Source: Litomosoides sigmodontis
Lineage: Eukaryota; Nematoda; Chromadorea; Rhabditida; Onchocercidae
DNA: 64,000 bases
Direction: 5' to 3'
Assembly: GCA_963070105.1 (NCBI GenBank)
Contig: OY718806.1
Location: forward strand, 8,197,865 to 8,261,864
Under the pieces are notes generated by a model. The model was not told where the DNA came from. It did not search any database and was given only the letters and a program-made list of their open reading frames with translations. The position numbers and the translations under genes were made by a program. Positions 1 to 13,419 of this stretch are shown here, one piece after another. The stretch's first letter is position 1; every line of letters begins with the position of its first letter.

Positions 1-78
1 TTTTTATTAATTGAGCATATAGCAGCGTGTTCGAATAAGCATTAGCGATTTATTTAGATGCCATCCGACACTAGCAGT

Positions 79-3000
79 CTAAAAGTTTTGAATTTGAAAG
101 AGTTTCGAAAAGACAATTGAATGGAAGTGTAACAAACGTTTTTCAGTGAATGTCCTAGAAAGGAGAAGTTGATGTAAGGTACGTGTGTCACGTGCAAATA
201 AACATTTACGATTTTTCCACTTCACAAAATTTGACATTTCGTTGCCAAATTGGCTGAACATCTGGAATAGTTAATTAAAAAAAAAAAATGCTCGTCTTCA
301 ATTTCTAAAAATAGTTCACATATTGCTTGACCTAAATTCTTTCCACAAATATTTCATAGTTCTAGCGACGAGATATTAATTTATACAAATTATGTAATTT
401 AATTAATTAATAATTTCATCGCTTTATAAATGGAATTATTAGATGAATCAAACTTTCACCTTCTGCAACAATTTGTTTTATTTTTACCTTTCGAAAACTT
501 CTGTTGGTGCTATTATTTGCTAAAAGTATAAGCGAACATCCATGCCTACCTTAAAATTAATGTGTCCATTTGGGAGTAATTGTGCACATTGACGATGCAA
601 CAACGACAGATCCTTTATTAGAAGGCCAAAAAATGGTATGATTATCTGTAGGAAAAAAAAGCGAAAAAAGTAATCTCGTTGATAATTAAATATTTTTGAA
701 AGCCTCACAAACAATTGCAAAATTTTCTCTTTTTCAAAAGATGCAGAATTTAAATTTAAATTTAATTTGGAAATCAACTGAGCAAGTAACAACCGTACAG
801 CATCACTTTCGTTGCGAGCGCTATCAGAACGCCAAATTGCTGCTTTAAGTGTTGATCGATAGCTGACGAAGTTTGCTGTTGGATCATATTGATGACGAAG
901 AATTTCGAGTTTACTCTTCTCAACACGATTCCACTGCAACTAATTTGTCTCTTGCTGTAGAGCATACAAAAGCATTTAGAAAGAAAATATTGATGGAATA
1001 CAAATTCAGTAATTTTCAAACTTCGATGAATACAAGAAATGTGAAACAAATACCGCAAAAGAGAATGGATTGATTAATAATCAGAAATTCGAGTCAGAAT
1101 TTAACACTTAAAAAATGAATCCATTGTTTCAATCGTTCAGCTTTTCCTTGTCAATTAGCAATATTTAATACAATTACATAACTATGTACTTGCACAATTG
1201 AGATCAATTGTTAAAAATTTATAGGTGCAATTTAATAATTTCAATTTTCTGGCCATTAAAAATTTGTAAAATGCCTTTTCTACTCTAATGTGATACATGA
1301 TATTTTTGTTTGACGGTGTAGAACACATCGCTGAAGGATTATTCTTAATTCACTGAATTGTTAATTTGCTTCATCGATGATTAACTTTTTACCTTCTCTT
1401 CTCTTCTCATGTATAATTTCAATGGTTATATCACTTAATTAATCACTAATTAGTTCTCCACAACTGAGTAATTATATTTCGAATTAATTATATGCATGTA
1501 CATGTGTGTGTATCTAAAAAAAGAACTATCCATCAATTGTTTAGAAGTGTGTCAATCATTAATAGCATTGCTATGGCACTTAGTGAAATTGAAAATGAAG
1601 CGAATGAAAATTAATTAAATTGAAAAAAAGAACTACCGTCTTTTTTAATCTTGCTATAAGTGGTAGTGATAAGGCAGCTACAATAGCCATAAATAGCCAT
1701 AAATGAATTGAAATTGCCAACATTGATGCATTCTTTGGCAACATCAATGAAGTATTCGATGGTATGCACTCGACAGTGTCTTTTACTACATCGTAGTATT
1801 TCGGTAGCCGTAAGATAAGTTAGTCGATTGGACCAATCAATATAGTATCTTATATTATTCATACAACTACCGTATCTCTAAATAGCAAAATTTTTTTCAT
1901 GCTATAGTTTAAAAATTTTTAATTAATATTAATTAACATTTACATTGGAAGATTTTAGATGATCATAAGAAATTTATCGTCCTCTATGATGACTTGTTTT
2001 GCGTATCACTGAATACATTATAATAATTTGAAAAGTTTGAAAAAAAAATCGGTTTTATCCTCAATGAAATTTTTACAAATGCGAAAACAAACTTTCTTAG
2101 CATCATTGTCCATTGTGGCGTAAACAATTTCATCGGGACCAATCATACTGAGTCGTTCCTGGAAATCATTTCAATGCACTAACAGCAAGACTACATAAAT
2201 CCTTATTTGTAAATTTATTTTCAAATCTCTTACAAAAATGAAAAAAAAAAGACAAAGCTCCACGAACCAATTCAATAAGCGTCATCTGTCGTGCCAAAGT
2301 GGTTGGATTTGGACAAACTTCCATTAGTCCTTTCTATAATTACTATAAAAAAGATTGTCAACTAATATTTTATGGTAAGATTATATTTTAATTTCTATCC
2401 ACTAATAAAGTACTGAGTGAAAGAATAAAAGGTTGAAAGCGATAGATTAGAACAAACATAGTTATTATCGTCAATGTTCAGAATTTCGCTCGTACTTGGC
2501 GTGACGTTGCTCAGAGCTCGTTCGAATCTTTCTGCTCGATCAAGCTAAAAGATACATCTATATTGCTAAGAAAAAATTAGCTATATGTTATTTTAAAATA
2601 AAAATTACAAATCACTTAGCGTACTCCGTACTCCTTATCGCCTCTCCTCTGAACACGTACACGTAGATGAATGAATGATCCTAAAAATGTAAAACGTTGA
2701 ACTGAAATTTGCTTGCCGTATGATGAAGTTGTTGAAGCAGTCTGTCCATGTGTAATTTGCAGTGTTCATCTGTGGAACACAGACTGAGCAGCTCAGCTAA
2801 ACGTTGCTGCATTTGCTGATCACGAAAATCATACGGAATATTTTGCGTCCATTCTAAACACAATTTGTAGATTTCACAAAAAGTACGCGTTCTTCCTTCC
2901 TTTGTAAAATTTGCGCCTGTTGCGTTTTGCTTGAAAACACATTGCTGTAATATAGAAAAGTTAAAACTTTCATGTAAAATTCAAAAAAAAAAAAATTTTT

Positions 3001-3606
3001 TTTCTTCCCTTGCATCATAGAATTTGAGAAACAGTGAAAAGAATTGGAGGAAAAAGTTAAACTATTTAATTTAAAAGAAACCTGTAAAATTTTTTGTAGC
3101 AAATCTGGTGGCGATATAAAAATTCGAATATTAAGTAAAATGGCAAAAATGTATGATTGTTCCACTGAGTAACTGCAGCTGGGAATGAGTAGCTCAATTA
3201 GTGAGTTCAAACTAACACTCATCAGTGATCCGTCATTGTCAAACACTTTATCCTGTAATATGTTTTTACTCCAATGAATTCAATCAACATTTATTTTATG
3301 AAATTTTAATTTCATCCTTTCAACACTTAACGCCTTGCTTTCACGTCCCTCAGATATTTGACGACAAAATTAAATTTCTTTTTCTGAAAAAAACTGCCAA
3401 AATTACAAGTGATGGAGTGGAATTAGTCTATGAAACGAAAGCATGCATACTCGTTCCTCAAAAGTTGAATGGGAAGTTGACGGAGTTTTTGTCAATGAAT
3501 CGTCCTCCTTGGATATCAGTTTCTCTTTCTTTACCTTTCCTTCTTCATCTTCCTTCGTTTTGCTATTCCCGTTAGGTAAAGTATTTGATGCCATTGATAT
3601 TAACAT
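79..3606 (-). CDS. RasGEF1-family Ras/Rap guanine nucleotide exchange factor (multi-exon)
   Basis: Cytosolic exchange factor that should load GTP on a Ras-family GTPase. The first exon (3606-3451) is a charged, Lys/Ser-rich N-terminus ending in donor GTATGC; exon 2 (3251 to about 3083) and exon 3 (from about 2953) join in phase and encode the RasGEF N domain, including IPYDFRDQQMQQRL, very like the FPYDFRDERMM segment of vertebrate RASGEF1. The CDC25-like catalytic domain follows in exons near 2330-2250 (NPTTLARQMTLIELVRG), 2160-2100 (ERLSMIGPDEIVYA), 1850-1690 (IEYFIDVAKECINVGNFNS), 950-780 (DPTANFVSYRSTLKAAIW), 645-555 (IPFFGLLIKDL, LLPNGHINF) and 261-79 (MSNFVKWKNRKCLFARD). The order matches RASGEF1A/B/C throughout. 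Exons between about 2680 and 2460 are less certain, and one donor there may be GC rather than GT. The stop codon at 79-81 leaves a C-terminus that does not resemble the vertebrate tail. Confidence 0.9.
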
Positions 3607-4620
3607 TCTTCCTTCATCTCCTCCATCGATTCATTTTTATTCAAAAATAGTAAATAACATGGAATAAGCAAACTAATTCAAAAGCTTTGAAATCGATCGA
3701 TGCTGTCTTATTGCCCCATCATAACTCCTGATAAATGATAAATCTGAAAAATGGTAAAGCAATAATTGATCAAAGACTTATTATCACTGAAATTGCTAGT
3801 TTACTACATTCTTTGCTTGTTTTTAGTTTTATTAATTATAATTAAATTAAATATAAAAAATTATGGCTTGCTCTAAATACTTTCAATAACAATACAACCA
3901 TTTGTCAAAAAACTATCAGTCTTCAACGTAACAAGCTTATCAGTAGTTGAAAATAATCCTTATTCCTGACAGTATCATTTACAATAACCTTAAAAGATAA
4001 CACAGCCGAAATTATCATCACATACAAATTACATTCACTTAATAAAAATGATAAAAAAAATGATAGGACAGAAATAAAGTTATCACTCAACATATGAAAC
4101 AAAACTGCAACAGAAGCCACACTTTTTTCATATTTGCTTCAATTGAAGTTCAATTTGAGAATTTAAAAAAATGATAAAATGATTTCTTATCACTCCTATA
4201 TCAAAAACATACACATACACACATCACAAAAAGGCTTGAAGTAATGCCGATGTATTATTTATTGTCAATTCATAAAACACATATGAAAGAGTTATTGAAC
4301 TTAAAATCACAACACTTTCCGAGCTCTATGAAAAGAGAGAGAAATAAATTATGAATAAATTGCAAAATGAATGCAATTGGTGGATTAATAATTCATCGCA
4401 TTAGTGTTTCATACATTAATGAATCTTTCTCTGCAATTGAAATACGCCAATAACATTGATAAAATTGATCAAACCGTTTGCTCAACAGGCATATTTCCGA
4501 CAAATTTATGCAAATGTGATATGAGCGATGTGATAAGCGATAAAAATTCAGATATCGGAAAAAAAGAATTATAAATCGCATGAAAATGTGCAGAGAAAAA
4601 AAAACGGATAACGGAACGGT

Positions 4621-4674
4621 TGTAATAAAGCAATTTTCAATCTTCTATGTAATAAAGCAATTTTCAATCTTCTA
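4621..4674. repeat. 27 bp tandem duplication, two copies
   Basis: The unit starting TGTAATAAAGCAATTTTCAA at 4621 is repeated perfectly from 4648. It is a local non-coding duplication. Confidence 0.9.
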
Positions 4675-6495
4675 TTTAATACTAATTGTTGAATGGATAC
4701 TGACCAGTATTTTATAGGCATAGACTGAAATAGTCTATTTTAGGTTATGAAGTGAGAATCACATAGAAAATGGCCACGGTTTTGTCGCTTATGCTGCAGA
4801 AGAAAAGTAGATTGCAGATTCCAAAATTACTACCTTACTGATATGTTTATTTAAACAAATTAAGTGACGAATTTTTGCAATTAAAACAAAAGATTGGTTT
4901 AATTTATTCGTTACAGAATGAAAACCAGTCATTGATTTTTTGTGGTGAATATTAAAAGTGAAAATGAACAGTGGTCATTATGATAAAAATAGGATTTTGT
5001 ATAAAATTAAAATTTTAATTTAATAAAATGTAAGAAATTTTGGACACCAAGGTTGCATAACATATTATCAGAAAAAAAAAGAAAATGAATTGAATAAAAG
5101 AAGTTAAAGGAAAAGCACGCTATTCTCATAGCTTGGATTATTTACTTTCAGCAGGTGTATCTCTTACTGCAATCTTTGAAGAAGGATAAACTGTTTGAAC
5201 AGCTCTAAAAACATTGACCAAATTCCAGTTGATGATGAGATGCAAGAGCTTCACTTTTTAATTCATCAAATTGAAAGTTTAAGTTTTTTCAAAAAATAAA
5301 AAATATGTATGCATACGAAAGGCATTTGGCCTATCCAAAATGATGAGACAGTTGAGAAGGGAATCAACCTGCAGGAAAACAAAACCAAAAAAAAAAAATT
5401 TTTATATGGATAGCACTAGCACTGGAAACTTTTGAAATTAGCACCTCCACAGAGTTAATTTCAAATTGCTGATTTTCTGAACAAATTGTTGTTATTCAAT
5501 GAGTTGCACACACTCAACAAACAATTCACCGCTATCTGACTGGCTCATTCTTTTAATATTTACTCAATAAATCTCAGAACTCCTAATGCTTGACTCTTAT
5601 TGCTCTGGTATTGGTAGTGCTAGTGGCAGTAGTATTAAACAGTAGTAGTAGTGATCGTTGTAACTTTTGTTGTTGTCTGTTAATTGATAATTCGGAAGGA
5701 CAAAAAAAAAAAAGGAAAATCATCACCACTTATTGCTAACCAATAGTTTAGTTATCTATTAGGTTAGGAGGCGAGGAGATAATTTTAATGGAAATTCATG
5801 TTTCATAGCCTTAAAAAAAATTAGGTCGTGCGTGTACATATTCTTTCAATGTGTCCACTTCCTTCCCAACAATTACCAGTTTCATTTTTCGCTGAAATAT
5901 CACACAAAATTTCGTGTTTTCACGTCTGCATCTTTTAACCTCTGCTCCTTTCTCTCTCTCTCTCTCCTTACTCTTTTTCACTTTCTCGTTTAACATTACA
6001 TTAAAGACAATACAGTTATCCACTTTGGATGTGAATAATTTGATGAAATTCATCAAAAAAAAAAAGAAAACCGGTAATATTTATCAGAAAACCCATCCAT
6101 CCTTTTTCGCATCATTTTAATTTATTGATTTCTGTCGCTCAACAATTATCAGATCTTTTTCAAAACTGAGAACTCAATTAATTACAAAAATAGTGTGAGA
6201 GTGCTTGCTCCTTCCCTCTTTCTCCCTCAATCAAAATTGACATCTTTAGCAGGTAGTTGCGGTGAGGAGGAAAGAAGCGTAGCATTTCATATTAACAAAT
6301 TCATACTAACTTGTTCCACTAACTCCTAAATTTCAATTTAAAAGATGAAAATTAATCAGCAGTGTCCACTGATAAAACTACGTAAGCAACAATAAATGTA
6401 TGCGAGAGCTTAAAAAACAAAAAACAAGAAAAACCGACAAGAGAGAGGGAAGTGCGCGTGCGTCTGTGCGTGTAAAGAGGAGGGGAGGAAGAAGA

Positions 6496-6524
6496 GGGGT
6501 GGGTGGGCTGGGGAGGGGCGAGGG
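6496..6524 (+). other. G-quadruplex-forming motif
   Basis: Six runs of three or four G are separated by loops of one to three bases (runs at 6496-6499, 6501-6503, 6505-6507, 6510-6513, 6515-6518 and 6522-6524). This satisfies the standard G3+N1-7 rule with very short loops. It lies in a longer purine-rich tract (about 6475-6530) in an otherwise AT-rich intergenic region. Confidence 0.75.
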
Positions 6525-8670
6525 AAAGGAGTGAATTGAAATATTAAAAATTGAAAATGATGCCTTCGGATGGATAATCAATGTACGGAGAGGATGGTTG
6601 GAAGAAGGGGGAGAGGAAGGAGTGGAATGTGAAACAAATTCAGTGGTACTGGAGAAAATGAAAGGCATCGGTCCCACCAGCATTGCATAATATTCAATTT
6701 ATCATATGGCACTTAACTCCTTCCGAGCTTCTCATCCTAACTTCCTGCGAACTCTTTACTCTTCAAGCTAACTGGGCATTGTCACGGCTATTTCATTGGA
6801 AGCACACACATCCTCACCTCTACCAAATTATCCTAACATTTCATTTCTTACTTGACAACTTATCATTTACAGGCAGCCAACACTTATCACATTTTCTTTC
6901 GCCTCCCTCATCGGTAGTTTGTGTGAAGTGGGGAAAAAACGGGTGGAATAATTTGGAGAGTTGTAAATTTCGTTCATACATAGGTGATGTGTGTGTGTGT
7001 GTGTATGGTTGGTTTGCTTGATGAAGCTGTTCCCAGCAATTTCAACATTTAAATCATTTCTTGATTGCTAATTAGTGTTAGATAAGTGTTAAAATTTCTG
7101 CTGAAATAACAACAAGCATAATTTACATCAAATTTAATTAAATTGTACTCATGTGAATTAACGGCTATTCGTCGATCTGTTTGAATTGTACAAAAGTTAA
7201 TTAAAGAGTGAAAAACGAGGAGAAAAGAAGATAACAATCAGTGGGAATTGAGAATTGAAAGAAAAGAAAGATTGAAGAAAATTTGGTTAAATTAGCAATT
7301 TGGCGGGCGAAGCAAACTATGTAAAATTAATGAATAATAGCTTATCCATTTGCTAAATTTAGTTAAGCAACTTGAGAGAAAAGCTGAAATTTTGAAAAAA
7401 TTATGAATTTAAGAAGCAAAAATATTACAGTTTATTGCAAAATTAAACGGATAGATTGCGTGCAGTTTGGAATAATTGAACGAGAAAAATTAGAAACAGT
7501 TGCAGAAGTAGGAAGGAATTCATTTGAACAGATAAAAATGTTGAAAAGAAAATGTCGACTGCTCATTTTTGTCACTGAAATAAATTCAAAAGATTATCTG
7601 TTATGAATAGCTCGGTGATAGCACCGGTATGCTTTATAATATCTGAATAAGGTGGAGATTTCTGAGTGGATAAACTGAAGTGTTTTTTGAATATTTGTAA
7701 GCAGAGAAGCTCACTTCTGTCTTACTGCACCTATCACTATGAGTATAACTAACAACCGAAACATATTTCCGGTAATAAGCAGCAATCAGGTAGAGAGGTG
7801 TAGAGGAGGAGCAATTAATTTTGGATAGTGTTGGAAAAGTGTTAATGTGCAAGTTAAAATTTTAAAATTTAGGCTTTGTGCTGAATGTAGCTGAGCAGGT
7901 CGTTTAGAGGAGATGAAGCAGAAAAAAAAGGAGAGGAAGAAGGCCTGCTTGTACAAACAGATCAATGCGCGTCAAGGTCGTTCATCGCCCACTCCAATCA
8001 TCCGATAACCTATTTCTCTCAAACATCCTCATCTACGCCCAAATAAAAGGTGTTAATTTTTATTTTCGGCACACACATACGTCTATGATTGATGTGGTTG
8101 CATTTGCATGGAAATTTTTGATAAATTCTACTCATCAACAGTGTGCATCGATTGTCATTATGACTTTTGCTACTTACGAGATTAATGAAAATTTACGGTC
8201 GTGACATTCCTATAGACAGGTAAATGAACAGATGCATTCATTCGTTCCCCCTAAAATCAACAATTATTTCACTATCCCTACTAATCTAAACAAATTCAAT
8301 CAACGATCTATGAAAATTTCTTTTTTTGAGAGAGAAAGAGGATGAAATTGTGCCTTTCAGAGATAAAGTGAAGATTGTGACACTGTACTTTTCATTCAAT
8401 GCTTCTGAATCTCTTCTAAGTTCAACTTCTGGAAGGGAATAAAAAAAAAAAGATTGTTTCTCTCTTCGTGTTAAAATTAATCTAAAAAAATCAAAGTAAG
8501 GCTGAAAAAAAAATCTTTCTCTTTGCCTACATTATCAAATATGGTTGTTATTTAGAATAAAATAAATTTCCAGAAATGAATTCAAAAAAGAATTTAATTT
8601 AAGATTTTTTTTTAATTTTTTTTTCAGAAAGAAAAAAAATTTTCACCGAAATGTCACTCTTCAGTGAAAG

Positions 8671-9411
<741 letters not shown>

Positions 9412-9803
9412 AGGCATCTAACCAATTTTTTGTTACACAGTAATTTTGGATTCAGAATGCTTCCTGATGCATCATAACTTATTCCACACATTGTAACTTT
9501 ACTATGTCAGTAATTTCATTTGAAAAAGCGACACTTTCAATAATAAAAACAATTCGTATTCCAATTTGCTTAATTCACAAAATCATATTTTATTAGCAAT
9601 AATTTAACTGTAAAATCGCTTTTTTCTGCGACATGAAATTTCACCCACGTTTCTTTTAGTCGATGGATTTTATTGAACGAGTTAAAAATACATTGCTACT
9701 TATAAATATCTGTGATAGATTCGCGCAATTTTCAAATATTACCTACTGATGTAATTTAAAGCAATACAATAGTTTTTTTCCTGGCATCTACCAACTTTAA
9801 AGT

Positions 9804-9821
9804 ACACACAGACACACACAC

Positions 9822-9914
<93 letters not shown>
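9804..9914. repeat. (CA)n dinucleotide microsatellite
   Basis: An imperfect CA tract from about 9804 becomes perfect from 9827 to about 9912 (roughly 43 units). The valine/cysteine-rich frames across it are artefacts. Confidence 0.95.
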
Positions 9915-9915
<1 letters not shown>

Positions 9916-11239
9916 ACAGACATATAAGTGTGCACACATCCAAGTACATACACAACATATATATCGTGTTAAGCTTCTACAGTATCTATTATTTTGTTTA
10001 AACTTCTGATATGACCTTTATGGTGAAATATTTGTTGGATGGGAAACTTTTATGAGAACAAATTCATGTTATGTTGTGTTCCGTCATCCGTTAGGGAGGA
10101 TGTTCCGGTGCTTATCCGGAAATTTGGAACTTTTCTCTACTCTACTCCTTATAATATTATCGCCATTGTAAAAAGTTGTGCAGAAGTTTTTTTTCCAAAA
10201 AAAAGAGCGCTATAAGAGTTGATGCGATTGTTCATAAATTGTGTTAAGCAAATGAAAAATGAAACGATTTCTGGCTTAGGAAGATTCAACAAAAAGGGAA
10301 GAAAACCCTGGCGCCAGTTATATTTATCAATTTTATCAATAAGAAGATTTGATCTAGCAATATCCTTTTCATCTTTTCTTTCTCTCTTCACTCGAAATCT
10401 CTTTCATCTTTTTTTAAAGAATTTCATGCTGAAAATTTTGTCAATTCTACGTTTGTCGTATGCTATGCTGTAAATCTTTTATAAATAAGTCTTTAACTGA
10501 TAGTTATTTAAGGACATTCATTAATCAGATAGACCATTTATTTATTTCGATAGAAGAATCAGAATTACTGAGTGGTAGTTTCATAAAGTTTTAAAAATCG
10601 CATGATTTTTGGATAATTGTTAAATATAGATTTTATAAGAATAATGAAGATCAATTTTTTAAAGGCCTAGAATGAGACTAGTTCTTGCGCTACCGACACA
10701 TATCCACCATATTATCTAATTGATGGTATTTTACGCAATATAGTTCAAATGCAATGTTCCTGACGTACTAAGCATATAATTTCGAAATTTTTATCCTAAA
10801 AAAACATTCAAATTGATCTGAAATTATTCATTGTTGATTTAGTTCATACACTTTAAGAAACTAAAAAATTCGACAAAAATCATAATTATTTTTAACTTTT
10901 GATGTTAATTTTTCTAAGATTTGTGAACTATTTTAGCATAAATTTTTCCTTTAACACAGATCAATCTTAAAATTCAAGTGATGCAATAGGAGTAAACAAT
11001 AATAATATATGATTAGGTTAAATGTGAAATTTGATTAACACATCACTATACTTAGGATACACATCAGCAATTTCTCATATCATATCCCCTGAAAGAAAAA
11101 AGAAAGCAACTCGCTAAAATTCAAAACAAAATTAGCTTAAATATTTCGCGTAAAATTCAAGCCTTCAAAGACGACAGGCAGAATTAGTTTTGCTATACAC
11201 ATAGCCATTCCTTCCCTTTAAGTTGAACTTTTTGAACTT
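9915..11239. other. Intergenic region without recognisable gene
   Basis: AT-rich sequence lying 5' of the plus-strand gene that follows. I see only short, low-complexity reading frames and no family signature. Upstream exons of the next gene could be here, since its first clear exon can begin at an acceptor-like site ending at 11239. Confidence 0.45.
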
Positions 11240-12644
11240 ACAGTCTCGACCATCGCTGAAAGTTTTATTTCAACCTATCGAAACTCCTCCACCACTTACA
11301 CGGTGGCAATGGAATCGAACAAAAATTGCCCTTATAAAAGCTGCTGTAATAACTCGACGAGTTCAAGAAGACACTCTTTAACAACACAGCTTACTCGAAC
11401 GGCTAGACGTTTTTCCGCTACATTGGTGCCACAGCTGGTAAAACTTGATCCATTACCATTGCTTCAGAATTATGAGATGCTTAATATAAGATTAGCAAAC
11501 GCTGAACAGGTAAACCATCCTTTCATTTTACGTTTACTAATGCACGATTTATTGCAATAATTTCACAAACAAGCGATTCAAAGATCCAAAATTGTCAAAA
11601 TAAGTTTTAGTTTTATTTTAATTTCAATAATTACTGTGTGTGCGTGTGTATTTTTTGATACACATATTACAGCTTCAAGCAGCTGTCAAGGGATACATTA
11701 TCAAAAACAGTGTAAACTTCAGTCCCATCGATTTTGAAATAACGGATGCAAATAATGCTCGTGTACTCAGTGCTAGCTTATATCCTGAGGAAATGATTCT
11801 TTCTAACGGCAGCAAGAGGATTTTTTCCATCACATTTGACGACACTGATCATCCATTATCAGGTCTATCGAACACTTTGATAGCAAATTTACACTGAAGT
11901 GAGAAATCAAAGCAGAATCTACACTTCATCTGCTTAATGAAACACGCTCAACGTCTCCACTGATTAATTACTAGGTTCTACCTGAACTTTTTATTATTCC
12001 TACCATAAATAGGGTACAATTAAATTTTAAAATAATAAAAAAAATTGTGTATCAAAGCAATACCAGGATGCATTTGAGGTATGCGAATATTTGAATTTCT
12101 GGAATTGCCATGCTCAAGCGTTGTTCAAATCACGTCATATGCTGATCAATGTGATCGTTGCCAAATCAAACTCGTGTCAAATGCAATTTTCAATTTCCTT
12201 GCATTATGTAGTCGTTGTCACACTACACGCAAGCAATGGCAATTCATAAATGAAGGCAAAATTTATGCAGTTATGCGGCTTAATGGTACATTTTTCGAAG
12301 AAAATTCATTACGGTAAACTGAATTTTTTTCGTTAAAAAAAGTGTACTTTTAGTCATAAACATCAGATGAGTGTTATACTTGAATGAAAGAAAAAACGTC
12401 ACAGGCAATTCACTCATCAATAATAATGTATTCAATTTTAAATTTTAACTCATTTCGTTTTTCAACCAAGATTTTTGAGAAAAGATGTAAGGAAAATAAG
12501 CTACTTAGGTTGGAGTGGACGCCGCAAGCAAATAATGAACTGCGAATGATTGTCATTGCATATGGCATGACACAGATGGTTCGAGAAGTATTTCCTTCCT
12601 TGGGTCATATCATAAGTGAGAAGTATCAACAGAAGAAATGGTAG
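11240..12644 (+). CDS. Unrecognised protein with a four-cysteine zinc-ribbon-like motif
   Basis: I do not recognise the family. Three exons connect well. The first (ATG at 11303, or open upstream to 11240) ends at AACAG/gtaaac near 11508. The second (from about 11672) encodes KGYIIKNSVNFSPIDFEI and ends TCAG/gtctat near 11862. The third begins after TTTGAG at about 12080 in matching phase and encodes CDRC-x16-CSRC, then GKIYAVMRLNG, ending near 12313. A fourth segment (about 12486-12644) encodes RLEWTPQANNELRMIV and stops at 12642-12644; its acceptor is weak. Alternating hydrophobic strands around a C-x2-C-x16-C-x2-C motif recall zinc-ribbon OB folds such as the C-terminal domain of RPA70, but that is inference from pattern only. 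The N-terminal 30 residues are low complexity and the true start may lie upstream. Confidence 0.6.
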
Positions 12645-13419
12645 CATTTCTCTCCGGTTAATATTTTCATCTTTTTTTTTATAATTTTTAGATTGAAAAT
12701 ATTTTTTTCTTTAATGCCTAACAATACAAACTCGTCTCTCAGTTTTTCTTGGAAAAAATCAACCAACTATTGGGGACATTGGCAGTGCAGGCTGTACATC
12801 GCGTTGAATTGCAGATAATTCCACAGCATTCTCCAGGATTATAATGAAAGTGAATATTAGCAAGCAAAGACGAGAAAAATGATCGAAATTTTGACACAAC
12901 AATAATTCGATTATGTTTATTGCTAGATATTATCAAAATGATTGCAAATTTATTACTGTTCTTTTGCGGCTGACTGTTAAATTGGAAGTAGATTGAACGA
13001 CTCATTAAACTGTAAAGAAGAAATGTATATCACTGGAAATTCTGTTGAAAGAAATACCAAAAAAAAAAAATCATTCAAGATAAACTCTGCACGTAAACAC
13101 AAAAATAAGAGGAAAATCGCAAAAAATAAATACCAAGGAAGTCATCAAAAGTAAAAACAATGGGTAAACTTTAGAAACATAATGTGAAAACAACAAAAGT
13201 CAGTTAGATATGGGCAGGGATTTTCAGAACAGAACAAATGAATATGAAGTGAAACAGGTGGAAATATAAGTCGACCACATATAGGTAACATACTTTACAT
13301 CTTAAAAAATTCAATTATTTTAGGCTATGTTAAATGAATACTTTACATCTTAAAAAATTCAATTATTTTAGGCTATGTTAAATGAAGACCAAAAAAATAA
13401 TAGCATAGTTCCTATGAAA
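12645..13419. other. Intergenic region between convergent genes
   Basis: It separates the end of the plus-strand cysteine-motif gene from the end of the minus-strand CAF-1 p60 gene. A locally GC-richer patch at about 12780-12840 is open in two minus-strand frames, one cysteine-rich (CCGIICNSTRCTAC), with no recognised homology. A 48 bp tandem duplication lies at 13291-13386. Confidence 0.5.
13291..13386. repeat. 48 bp tandem duplication, two copies
   Basis: The unit beginning TACTTTACATCTTAAAAAAT at 13291 recurs without visible change at 13339. It sits just 3' of the CAF-1 p60 gene. Confidence 0.92.

Larger units (their letters stand above)
3607..8670. other. Gene-poor upstream region of the RasGEF1 gene
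   Basis: About 5 kb of AT-rich DNA with no reading frame that resembles a protein family. It holds homopolymer A/T runs, a 27 bp tandem duplication near 4621, CT-rich tracts near 5945-5970, a G-rich tract near 6475-6535, and short GT runs near 6985-7004. It lies 5' of the minus-strand RasGEF1 gene and probably carries its promoter and enhancers, but no specific site can be named. Confidence 0.5.

Noticed and set aside
79..3606. RalGDS or Sos-type exchange factor
   Set aside because: The N domain and catalytic motifs follow RASGEF1 (FPYDFR, ERLSxIGP, LLPNGHxNF), and there is no Ras-association, PH or DH segment.
6378..6683. Pro/Ser-rich 101-residue minus-strand ORF
   Set aside because: It is the complement of the G-rich purine tract; low complexity and no family.
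9739..9953. Valine/cysteine-repeat proteins on the minus strand
   Set aside because: Produced by the CA microsatellite.
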